Source: Ailanthus altissimus (lineage: Eukaryota; Streptophyta; Magnoliopsida; Sapindales; Simaroubaceae). Taken from it: a stretch of DNA of 64,000 nucleotides. Positions 12,309 through 23,192 of this stretch are shown here, piece by piece. The notes under the pieces are model-generated. The model was not told where the DNA came from, did not search any database, and saw only the letters and a program-made list of their open reading frames with translations. How positions within the stretch are numbered: position 1 is the stretch's first letter; every line of letters starts with the position of its first letter. Both the position numbers and the translations under genes were made by a program. Location: the NCBI GenBank assembly GCA_946807835.1, contig OX327705.1, forward strand, positions 18,506,501 through 18,570,500, in the 5' to 3' direction.

Positions 12309-14642
12309 GTTGGTATCAGAGCGCGGTTAGGATTTTGTAGACTTTTATACGAATAAAACTTGCTATTGGTCTAGTGTGTGACACTAATGATTTTGTCGAT
12401 ATAAAAGGGAATAAAGGTATCAAGGGATTTCTTATTTATAGTGATCCTTCTAGATGTGGACTAAGTTGTGTAGTGACAAAATATATGAAGGTGATAACTT
12501 ATACTTCTACATAGTTTAAGAAGTAAAAGTTGTATTATATGACTCATGATTCAAGACTTGTAGGCAGTAATGTTTACACTTAAGAGTTAGAGACATTACT
12601 TATAACGTATTACATGATAGACTTATATTAATCACAAGAGTTTGAAGTATTTGTTACTTTGAGAGATTAGAATTTAGCCTCTTAAAGCTGTATAGCCAGT
12701 CATATTAAATACTTGTATTATTGGAGAATATGATGTTAGTAAGTTAAAGAAAAGATGAACTATTTTTATATGATAGTGGTTAAACTAAGCACTCAGTAAA
12801 TTAGACATAATATATTCTATTGGCATAGAATGAAGTAATATTTTAGTTTAAATGACTTAGCATTCTTGTGAGGATATGATTTATTATGAATAGTTTGGAT
12901 CAAATAAAATCTTACAAACAGAATCATATTTAATTAAATTTGAGGTTTTACAATGAGGATAATCATTTATATAGGCAAGTCATATTATACATAGGTTATT
13001 AACACCTAAAGTTGATTATGAATCTTCGGGCATAGTTTAGTTATTAAATTTCAAAATAATAAGTATATAAGAGTGTTAATCCTTAATAATTGTATTTTGT
13101 TAATAACCCTTGTAGCAATGTACAATTTGAAAATTTAAAGACAATAGGATGGAAGTCTTACTAATACAATGATAATGCTCAAAGATTTCGCCTTGATATT
13201 AATTTTATAATAAATTTCATAGTTTATTATCTTAGTAGAAGGGTCAAATATTATTGATCATGACTTAGAGTTGAAATTTCAAGGATTAAGCCTATTATTT
13301 CTTTACATGTATGCGTGTATGTATAGGGATGCACTATTTGGAGATAAATTACTTAGGTGATAATCTTTATGCTACCATCGATTTGAGATATGATATATAG
13401 TAAATTGTATTTGATGTGATATGAACACTTAAGGGAGTTGTATTATAGTATGTTAATGAAACATTTAAATGATACCTTAGAAGGTAGAAGAGCAACGATA
13501 ATTACTCAGAGGAGGATAATAAAGATAGTTAATAGAAAAGTTAAGATGGTGAATCCCATTGTATTAAGAAATTAGTAAACTAAGGAATTATTGATTGAAG
13601 TTAATATATGGTCATTAAAGATAATGCCTTATAAGCTTTAGAAAGAAAAAAAAAGGATTTGACTTAGTTGCAAAGAAATTTTGGAATTTATTTTATATTC
13701 GAGAATGATATGAAGGTGATGAATAATACTTGGAAATGATGAGTATAATTTAGGATTCAAATTTTTTGAAGAGCTAAGAATTATATTTGGTATTTCTACC
13801 ATCCCATCTAGTAAGATTGATTGTATACGTATTATTTTAAGATGCAGAGAATGAATATTTCAAGGGAGAATTTATTTGACTTAATCAGATGATTTGGTTG
13901 ATACAAATTTATAGTTTAGATTTTCATAAGTTAAGCATGCGTTTGTTGTTATGTACATGATAAGAATATACATCTTCTCAAGTTAAGAGATATATTTAAG
14001 AGATTAGTGTCGGTATTTTACATTTATGTCATTTATTCATTAAGTGTGCTCGTAATGGATGAATTATGAGTACTTTTAGCACATTTTGAGTTAAGTATGA
14101 TTCAAGAAATACAATATTTGGATCCTAACATATTGATTTTAAGCAAGAAGTAAGGTAGAATGGTGTACTAATTGATCTATGATTAAGAGTATATGAAACT
14201 TTAGTTTTAGGTAATAAATTTTATGTATCGAATAACTCAGAATTGAAGTAGCAGATTTTTAAAGAAGCTACATAATATTTAAGAAAATGAATTGATGCTT
14301 GAAGGTAATTAGGAGGATTATTTTACCACTCATGGAGTTTACTTATAATAATCAAAGGAATATTTTAATAGCCTATGGTGACTTTGGGGGAAAACATAGA
14401 ACTATAGTTTGTAGATATGAATTTTGAGAGAAAATTGTTGGGCCTAGAAATTTATCTAGGCCATTAGTGATATAATTATAATGATCGAAGATAGACTCAA
14501 GACAACTTACGATAGATAGAAAAGTTAAGCAAATGAACATAAAAAATAGCTTGAAAATTTTGTTAGGGATAAATTTATGTTACAATTTTATTAGACAGAA
14601 ACATGAATTTTGATGATAAGATTCTTATAATGAGGGAGGAAT
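12309..14642 (+). pseudogene. Decayed Ty3 polyprotein region (integrase relics)
   Basis: Begins with the primer site TTGGTATCAGAGC (12310-12322). No long ORF remains. Near the 3' end, translated fragments still match Ty3 integrase: an N-terminal-zone relic ('YVSNNSELK' plus 'QIFKEAT', about 14215-14270), a 'PLMEFTYNNQ' relic (about 14327-14356) and a 'DRLKTTYDR' relic (about 14490-14520). The rest is too degraded or deleted to place. At 2.3 kb it is less than half the usual length of gag-pol, so large deletions are likely. Confidence 0.65.
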
Positions 14643-15359
14643 TGTAATACCCACATTTTTTTATTATTAGAATATGTGGAAAAAAATATTATTATATATA
14701 TTATGGAATATATAGGGCTAATGAAATTATTGTGTATAATTTATACAAATATATTTATGTGTATAATTGTATAAATTACTAAAGGAATCATTAAAGAATT
14801 GTTAGATTTTCTCATGACCGCATATTAGTCCGAAACTTTTATAAAATGTTAAAGTTTGATTTTAGTTTTGATATTTGAAAATATCAATTTAGACATGTTT
14901 ATAGTTATGTAAAACTTTGAATTATTTACAAAGTCCATCAATTCGAGTTTTAGTAACTTTTTAAAAATGACCATGAAATTATGAAAATCTCATGTTTCTG
15001 CAGTATGAACAAATGAAAAATTAATTTTGGTCTATCAAATGGTTTTATAAAATTATGATTTTCTAAAATATTAAATTTATAGATGTCTAGTATGGCATAT
15101 CCAAATCTCATAGTTTAATTCATTAGTTTTGAATTGTTATGATTTTCTAAAGTAAGGTAACACTATTTCAGGAATTTGGAGACAAATTCTAAAATGTTTG
15201 TAATAAATTCATTTTGAACTACTTTTGCAGTGACATTTACCTGGAAGGATTTATTATAGACTGATATATGTGTCTTGAGTAAATTGGAGATAGTTTCATA
15301 ATTTTTGAGTAAATAAAATTCGGATACTAATAGTTGTTCAATGGAAGTTATAATTTGGT

Positions 15360-15690
15360 CCTATCTTGATGACTCATTCATCAATAACTTATACATATGT
15401 TTAAATATAATTAGGCCTAGTATTGAATATGACTTATCACAAGCACTTAGCAAATAAATACTTAATTTGATCCTATCTTGATGACCCATTCATAATTACA
15501 TATGCTTTAGATAAAGTTATGCCTAGTGATGAATATGACCTAACACAAACACTTAGCAAACAAGTATCTAATTTGATCCTATCTTAATGACCCATTCATC
15601 AATAACTTATATTATGCTTTAGATAAAGCTATGTCTAGTGATGAATATGATCATAACATAAACACTTAGCAAACAAATATCTAATTGGGT
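15360..15690 (+). repeat. About 106-bp tandem array in LTR, three units
   Basis: Units begin at about 15360, 15471 and 15577 with CCTATCTT(G/A)ATGA and end with the ACTTAGCAAA(C/T)AA.TA segment. The units differ by scattered substitutions and small indels. Confidence 0.85.
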
Positions 15691-17527
15691 CCTAATTTGA
15701 TGATTGATTCACAAACCTAACATGTCCACCCTAAGTGAGTGGATTTATCATCATGTACCACTCAAATAGACACTATATATAGACGGTGTCTATGTGAGAA
15801 AGAGTGTAGAAATTGAATTGAAAAAAATCAAAACTAGAGCGTGTATGTGAGTTGAGAGTGTTGAGCCATAGAACAACTAAGTGTTGATTTAAAAAGAAAG
15901 GAGAAGAAGATAGTTAAGTGTTGAGTGGAATCTTGCTCACAGGTATGTTTCACATTTCCATACTATAATTTCTTTAGTTATGCTTTTCATAATTATACAG
16001 AGTTCATACCTAGTAAATATGTTTTTGTGGTGAATTCGCAATAAAAATGGTTTATGAGGAGGTTATATAGAATATAAATGAGAAATATATTATGTAAAGT
16101 GGAAATTAAGTATTGAGTTTATGAGTAGTGTATTGCCATAAGTAAGTTGGTATTTTGAATAATTATTTTATAAATGTGATTCTTTCAAATGATACTTCAT
16201 AATGATTATTTTAAACCTTGGTTTTTATAAAAAAAAAACTCTTTAGTTTCGACTTCTAAATATATATGTATATTAAGTAGTAAGTGGGATCCTAAAAAAA
16301 TAGAGAATTCAACAATAATATGTATAATTCTTTGAATAAACTGTATTAGTACTAATGTATTTTTGTACCATAATTTCTACTATTTAAAATTTAACACAAT
16401 AAGAATTTCAGAAAATTTTGTTTCAATGAAAATCTCTAAGAATTGAATTTTCTATGAATTTTTAAATTAGAACCCATAATGCTGGAAAACAAAAAATTCA
16501 GTAGTAAACCCAAAATTACGAAAATAGTTTCACCTATCAAAAGAGCTTCACAAATTATAAAATTTTATATACTTGCATTTATATATGTTTAGTTATTCTA
16601 AATTTAATTTTGTGATTTTTAGATAAGTTTAAAATATTTTATGAATTAAATTACAAACTACGTTCACATCTGAAAACTGTTTAACAGATTTTGTCAAACA
16701 AAAATATAAATTTATTTTTAATAGTTTTACAGAACCAAATATTCCGAATAAATTATATGTTGAACCCTTATATATTTACAACAGATAGGTATAGAGTTTA
16801 CATAAATCCAGTGTACAGAATATAAGATACAAATTTCGGAGTATTTACTATTCAATACTAAAATAGATATAGAGGGAGAGTCATGGGTTAAGAGATATAT
16901 TTAGTTGTAGAATGATTATAAAAGGTAATTAATTGTTATCTTGATGAATATGATACTTGCGGTATTCGAACAAGTAGAGATATTCTTTGAGGTATTTGAA
17001 TTTTGTTAAGGTAAGTAACTTCATTCATAATGTATCTCCTTTGTTTTCAAATAAGAAATGTTGTTATTATGATATCCAAAATATAGAAAATACTTCAAGA
17101 AATTTATGATTTATTGTTACTTTTGAAACTTATTCATCATTTTTTAATTAAATAAATATTTTACTGATTTTGGTTAAAAGTATAATTTATCTTTAAAGTT
17201 TATGTATTTTTTGAAGATTTCAAATAAATAATTTATTTATTGTTTTAAATATCTCTTTAAACAAGATCAAAAAATTGTGAATCTTTATAAGGTAACTCAA
17301 AATTACAAGTTCGATTTTGAGTTAATTGAATATTGTTTACAAAATTATTGCAAGCTATGTTATTATAACAGAATTGAAGCTCTGATATTTGAAATGAATT
17401 GATTATTGAATTTGAAATTTAAAAATAAAATATTTTTACTCATTGTCTATAGTTATATGATATTTAATCGATTGACATAATATATGATTTGGACTAGTTG
17501 GTATCATTTACAAATGATTATTGGCTG

Positions 17528-17700
17528 GGTCACCAGGAGTATAAGTGACATTATAAGATTTTGAAATTAGCCGGGTCAGTAAGAGTATAAGTGACATTAT
17601 AAGATTTTGAAATTGGCCGGGTCAGTAAGAGTATAAGTGACATTAATAAGATTCTTATATTGGCCAGGTCACCGGAGGTACAGGCGATACTATATGACAT
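17528..17700 (+). repeat. 46-bp LTR tandem repeat, four units
   Basis: Units start at 17528, 17573, 17619 and 17666 with (G/A)GGTCA. Units 2 and 3 share the GTAAGAGTATAAGTGA variant, which points to local duplication after the LTRs diverged. Confidence 0.85.
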
Positions 17701-18241
17701 GAGCAACATTTTATATGAAAGTTTATAAGAATGATTATTAAATGGATTTCGTAATGATTTATGATATTGAAAAATTTTGCTTCGATAAATTTGAAATTAA
17801 ATCTTTTATTAATAATATTGATGATATTTTAAAAAGGCTTACAACCTTTTGAACAAGAATCGTTTTACATTATGAATGGTTTTATTTACTGAGTCAATGA
17901 CTCACCATTCATTATTAACATTTTTGCAATTTAAGTTTTAGTTAGGTGAGTTATCTTGAAGGTTGACATTCAGAGAGCTATTTTTTTGCATAAGGTGAGA
18001 AAATTATATCTCTAGTTGTTTTAGATGTTCTTTTCTTTGAGTTGTAAGTACGATCTAAAAGTTAAAACTTTATTTTAGAGATTTATCTTTGTCTAGAGAC
18101 TTTGAGAAATTTTAGTTTGATGAATAAAGATTCGACGAATTTTCATAAAAAGTGTGAAGTATAGTACTTTGGTTTTGTAGTAGAATTAATAGCATCCTTT
18201 TTTTATGCGTGTTTTATTCACGCAAAATCTGAGGTGTTACA

Positions 18242-18847
18242 CTAAAACTTGAGAGTCACTTTATACTGCATTTGATCAAGTCTCAAAAGATGACAAACTC
18301 TTTTGAACAATGCTTCATATTTAATATTTTTTGAAACTACTATATGTATATTTTGATATCCAATATATCTCACAAAACTATCACTAGAACTCTCTCATCT
18401 TCCTCTAAACATACAATGTTCGAAACTTGTGCCATGATAATATTAGCAACACCTAAAACAAAATACCAAAACAATTATTAGTTTAGTATAATTAAATATA
18501 TAATAATTAAAAACAATACAAAATATTGTATATAAATATGTAAAAATAAAAAATAAAAAACTAATAAAAAAATAAAACTTAATATAAATAAATTAATAAC
18601 AAAAATTATTGATTTTATAAAAAACATTTAAATGCCACGTGGCGCCACTTAGAGCCAAGCTAATGCATAGACTGATGCGTGCGCATCAGCTTGGCAGCGT
18701 GCTAAAGCGCATCGCAAAGCGGGCTTTGCTATGCGCCTAGTTGACACGTGCACTAATGTGTGCCGTCAGTGCTTGCGTCAGCTCGGTCCGTGTAACCATG
18801 CGCCAGTGCGTGGTGCTCCACACTCAACGCGTAGAACAATTACCGAC
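18242..18847. other. Intergenic, AT-rich then GC-rich hairpin block
   Basis: 18242-18640 is AT-rich without an ORF or recognisable element. 18630-18840 is GC-rich and holds GCCACGTGGC (about 18633), the perfect hairpin CTGATGCG-TG-CGCATCAG (18672-18689), and a 13-bp stem with one mismatch around 18707-18736. It looks like part of an unidentified transposon cut by the solo LTR that follows. A short frame at 18741-18923 crosses into the LTR and is not credible. Confidence 0.5.
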
Positions 18848-20220
18848 TGATGCAATATTTTTATATCTTAAAATTAAGTGCAAGTATACACTATCGTATG
18901 CAAGTAATAAAAGGATAAAATAGTTGGATGTTAAACCCACATGGATAATATCTCATTTTTAACAAAATACTAAAATTATGTCTTTCTAGTAGTTATTTAA
19001 AAAAATAAAAATCTACGAATGAATTTGAAAAAATATAAAAGTAATGACACAATGTAAAGAGATTTGAAAGATAACGATATAGAGAAAACCCAGGGTTAAT
19101 ATTTTCCTTCAATATGCTTTCCAATACTTAATTTTTAATACTTAAATCTTGTTATTGATCAAGATACTAATGTATTCACAAGCCTCTCCCAAGATCATGC
19201 AAGTATACCTTAATTTACCAAATACCTGTATTCCTATAATACTTGTAATAAATTAAGATTCATTAAGAACAAGTCTTATTGATCATACATGCCAATTAGG
19301 TATATTTATATCCTAATTCAAAACTTGCATATTTAACATTGAATGTTACTTTACAATTATGCATCAAATTACCTAGGCCTAAATATAATGATTCCTCTTC
19401 CGAGTTTATCAAAACATTATACCAAGTAATTCACTATATATTGAAAATATATATTAAAGCTTAAGAACGAATAATTTTAATAACAAAGAATTAAGTTTAT
19501 TAAATATTAAAAAGATATGGCAATTAAGTGCAAATATTGAGTTCAAGTATTAACCCTAAAAAGAAAATTTAGTTCATGGCTACAAGAGAACAACGATAAA
19601 AATAATAAGAAAACATGGTACAATCAATAGCAAACCGGTATAGACATTGCATTGTTCTTGATTAAGCTGCCGAATGAACTCTTTATGCCGAAGAACGCCT
19701 TGAATGTTTCTCTAAGTTTGCTTCAATTATGCACTAATTTCTCTAAAAGACTTGTGTTTGTATGTCTCTTGAGAGTCTTGTGTCTTCTTGGATGATCTTT
19801 GAAAGTTAGGGACGAGTGGCTTTTTATAGAGATTGATATGAGCTTAAAAATCTCAATTCTTGTCAAGTCAGGAATCACGCTATCGTTGGGGTGTTACAAT
19901 GCTGTCTTTAGGGTGCCATGTGTACAAGCCCTTATTGCTATAGCGATGAAAGTATAGTGTTGAAGCGTTGGGTCATCGCTAGCATAGTGGAGGTCTAACA
20001 CTGAAGCAAAAATGTGCGACTTGCTCAGGTCTAAATTTTGATTTTCTTATTTTGAATACTGTTCTAGTTCAAGAGCGATGCTATTTGTGGCACTAGGGCT
20101 ATAGGTTTATATTTAAAAATAATGTACATAAATAGCACATGAATAGTCATTTATTCTCATAAAATAATAAAATATCAAGATAAAAATATGAGAAAGTAAA
20201 TGACAATTATGCCATTATCA
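18848..20220 (-). mobile_element. Solo LTR, diverged relative of the 4131/8750 gypsy LTR
   Basis: Starts TGATGCAATATTT and ends CATTATCA; it aligns along most of its length with the LTR at 4131-5429, including the ATTAAGTGCAAGTATACNCTATCG stretch (in part) and the '..CAAGTATACCT..' segment. It has a GC-richer block at 19870-20100, as in its relatives. No internal region flanks it. The 5-bp flanks (CCGAC and CAAAC) match at only three positions, so a TSD is not proven; the element is old. Confidence 0.75.
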
Positions 20221-20801
20221 CAAACACGTGCATCATGAGATGCACAAATATTCGGCTATGAATCCGTAATTTTTGGTTATTTTATTATCATTTTTGGCTT
20301 TTTACACCTATTTTCAATCTTATTTTAACATTCTTAACACGTCTTAATACTAAATTTATATATTTTAACTCTACATCAACTAACTAACAACAAAAATAAA
20401 TAAATAATAAAAACTCACCAATTTTTGGCATATTTCTAATTTCTTTAACTCTACAATCTTTATTCACTTCTATTCTTCAAAATGTTATGCATTTCAAGTC
20501 GATTTATAAATTATGTGCAAATTCGATAGTAAATTTAGGTAAGTATTAATGTTTAAGAGATAGAGAATGAGAAAGAGAAAAATGTATGTTTATAATAAAT
20601 AATAAATTTAATAAAACAAAAAATAAAATATTAAATTTTATAATAATAAAAAAATTTAAAAGAATAAATTTAAAATATTAAAAAATTATATTTTTTTCTA
20701 CCATGAGCCGGGGCAGCGCCACGTGGCACACATGGCACCAAGTTGCATTTGGCATTTTCCTTGAGCATTTGTAACTAGAGTAAAATGGGATAGTATGAAA
20801 T
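20221..20801. other. Intergenic, AT-rich
   Basis: No ORF or known element. A second GCCACGTGGC palindrome (about 20716-20727) echoes the one at 18633. Both could belong to one interrupted transposon, but I found no clean terminal repeats. Confidence 0.4.
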
Positions 20802-22112
20802 TAGGGATAATGATATTTTTATCCCATAAGTTTGACCTAATTCTCAATTTTATCTCACGAGTTTCAGAAAATCCAATTTTGTCCTAATCCGTTAGTAAGA
20901 TTATGTTAATTTTAACACTGGAGGGGCAAAACAATCAATAACTTGTCAACAGTAAGATGGCCTGACACAAAGTATCCACGTGTCAATCACTGAATTTTCA
21001 CTTAAATAATAAAATAAAATAAATAAATAAAAAGAGAACAGTCGCCGCCGCCGCCGTTGTTAGTAGCCGATCAGCCACCAGTGACCAATTGTGATTCGAC
21101 TCAAAATTGACATGATTGGACTCAAGATTTTGTGATCTATGCAATGGTAAGATGTTTTTGGTCAACGGAGTACCATACATGTGTCAAAAGTGGAAACAAA
21201 ACACTGTGAGAGGTGGCGGCCACCGCCGTTTACTGTTGAACGATAGGGCGATGGCGTGCACCGCCCCCACCATTGCACAGATCACGGCCGATCTATCCAA
21301 CGGTGGTAGCCGTCGATAACCACCACGGGCCAGCGGTCGCGCGTCGAACGGCGGGGCGGTGGCGTGCACTGCCCCTACCATTGGACTGATCGGCCGCTGA
21401 TCTATCCAATGGTGTGGGCGGTGCACGCCACCGCCATGCCGTTCAATGCACAATCGGTATGGGGGTGTTGCCGGCGGCCACCGCCCCACCGTTCCACGCG
21501 TGATCGCCAGCCCGTGGTGGTTGTCGACAGCTACCACTGTTCGCCGTTGAAAGGTGGTGTGGTGGCGTGCACCGCCCACATCGTTGGACAGATCGGCCCA
21601 CACTCTCTCTATTTTCAATCTATTTTTTGGCCACCTTATTTTTTTTACAAAACTAATTTTACCATTGTGTAGATATAAAAAAATGGAATCCAATGACATA
21701 AATTTTGTCTATTTTCGTTACCGAAATCCAACGACTGGTGGTGACCGGCGATGGCAATCGCCGATTTTGGTAATTCAGTTTTATTTATTTTAATTATTTT
21801 TAATATAAAATAAAACTTTAATGAATATTAAATTTTGAACCTATTAAAACATGCCGCGTGTCTTTTTATTTTTAATAGCCTATTAATAACCGACACGTAT
21901 ATATTGTGTAATGAACTCACATCATTATTTTTAATTAACATATTGACAGAGGGCAAATTTGTCAATTTATAATCAAAAGAGATTTTCAGTTAAAATTAAT
22001 GGAATCCTACTAATGGACTAGGACAAAATTGAATTTTTGACAAAATTCTTAGTGTGATAAAATTAAGAATTAGGTCAAATTCATGGGACAAAATTGTCTT
22101 TATCCCTATGAA
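20802..22112. mobile_element. Foldback/Mutator-like non-autonomous DNA transposon
   Basis: The ends AGGGATAATGATA... and ...GTCTTTATCCC are long inverted repeats: 20802-20940 pairs with about 21950-22112, sharing TTTGACCTAATTCT, TCAATTTTAT and CAATTTTGTCCTA. Pairing continues more weakly inwards (21095-21160 against 21645-21715) up to a GC-rich centre near 21430-21470. The element thus resembles one large hairpin of about 1.3 kb. It is flanked by TATGAAATT on both sides (9 bp, or ATGAAATT at 8 bp), a Mutator- or hAT-length duplication. It encodes no transposase. Confidence 0.75.
21000..21610. repeat. GC-rich repeats in the centre of the foldback element
   Basis: Much GC-richer than its surroundings. 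It contains several inverted and direct copies of a unit around GGCGGTGGCGTGCACYGCC followed by a (CC)ATTGGACAGATCGGCC-like part (near 21240, 21360, 21420 and 21555). Frames open on both strands here (21184-21699 minus, 21364-21672 plus) follow from the low stop frequency and palindromic structure; they match no protein family I know. Confidence 0.65.
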
Positions 22113-22574
22113 ATTATTTGACTTGGTAAAACAAAATAAACATTAAAAAATATATCGATTTTGACATTCTCTCTTTCAAATCACACGGACCCATGACCTT
22201 TTTCATTTGTCGGGCATTCATAACAAAAAACTTATGAAATCTTCGAAAGAAAGAGATCAGGACCTGCAACTATTGAAATCATTGAACCAATAATCATGAC
22301 ATCGCTAAACTTCACAAATTAAGGTGCTAATTTCAACCACAAACTTTTATTGTTGGTTCATTTTTTCTATTCAAAAGTAGGCAAAGCAAACCCCATTTAA
22401 TATCATGAAACAAAAATAAATATAAGAAGTCGGGTTTCTTCTTGAAAAATCAACATATTAAAATAAGAAGCTCAAGTTTTTTAAAAGTTCATTCTCCACC
22501 TTATGTTTAGTCAATGTAGAATTCTATCTACAATCTCCATTCTAACCACGTTCGTAGTCATCATGACCCCTCAT
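22113..22574. other. Intergenic, nothing recognised
   Basis: AT-rich spacer between the foldback element and copia A. No ORF, repeat array or RNA gene seen. Confidence 0.6.
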
Positions 22575-23160
22575 CTGTAAGAATATTGATTGAAAATCAT
22601 CAGGATATGATTTGGAGAGCAAGCCAAGTGCGTAGAGTATATGAAGATCGAAGACGGACGCAAAAAGAGGCGAAAGAAGAAGAGGCGGTGCCCAGGTGTA
22701 GGCGTTGCGGTGCCCAGCACGATGATAGTTTTCCTGTTTTGTTTCGACTTGTTTCATCTCCCACTTGCTTCTGGACTCCCTAATATGACTCCCACATATT
22801 TAGGGTAAACTTAGAACGTCCTAAAGCCTATATAAAGGCTCTCTATTTTCTTGTAAACACATCTTAGTGATAGCTTGGGAAATCTTTGTGATTAAACATA
22901 CTTTGTGAGATAAAATCCCTAGATTGCAAGAGAGAGTGTTCTTTGTGAGTCTTTCTTATAAAAGGCATACTTTGTGAGTGTTTAGTGCTTTAATAATAAA
23001 AAGTGAGTGATCTTGATCCGTCGTGAATTTAGGCAAGTTGCTGAACTACGTAAATTCTGTGTGTTTTTTTTTCAACCTTTTCTCTCTTTAGTTCCTTAAT
23101 TACTTGTTATGCACTATTTACTTGGGTGATATTGCTTGTTTGTGTTCTTTCGCATCAACA
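22575..23160 (+). repeat. 5' LTR of copia A (586 bp)
   Basis: TGTAAGAATATTG...CGCATCAACA. TATA box at about 22828-22837 (CTATATAAAG). A short GC-rich block (about 22685-22725) lies upstream of it. Followed by ACTAGTATCAGAGCC, a variant of the initiator-tRNA-Met primer site. Confidence 0.9.
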
Positions 23161-23192
23161 AACTAGTATCAGAGCCAGGTTTCTAAGCAGAC

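Larger units (their letters stand above)
3727..18241 (+). mobile_element. Tekay/Del-like Ty3/gypsy element, nested and decayed
   Basis: The order is: 5' LTR remnant (3727-4130 plus 10036-12308), primer site (12310-12322), internal region (12309-14642), polypurine tract GAGGGAGGAAT (14632-14642) and 3' LTR (14643-18241). The two LTRs align throughout the shared part but are clearly diverged by base changes and indels, so this is an old insertion. Long LTRs, TGTAATACCC/GTGTTACA termini and integrase relics fit the Tekay/Del lineage. The first part of the 5' LTR is displaced beyond the left edge by the copia insertion, so the left TSD cannot be seen. Confidence 0.75.
14643..18241 (+). repeat. 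3' LTR of the Tekay-like element
   Basis: 3.6 kb, TGTAATACCC...GTGTTACA, directly preceded by the polypurine tract at 14632-14642. It contains a three-unit tandem array of about 106-112 bp (15360-15690) and a four-unit array of about 46 bp (17528-17700). It preserves the uninterrupted sequence into which the gypsy element (ATTTC site, about 15955) and the copia LTR (about 15555) inserted in its 5' partner. Confidence 0.85.

Noticed and set aside
12309..14642. A non-coding LARD-type element (never coding)
   Set aside because: Weak but ordered integrase relics near 14215-14520 show that the region once encoded a Ty3 polyprotein.
21184..21699. 171-codon minus-strand frame, and overlapping plus-strand frames at 21364-21672, as a gene
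   Set aside because: They lie in the GC-rich palindromic core of the foldback element; frames are open on both strands, the translation is His/Arg/Pro repeats with no known domain, and no promoter or start context supports them.
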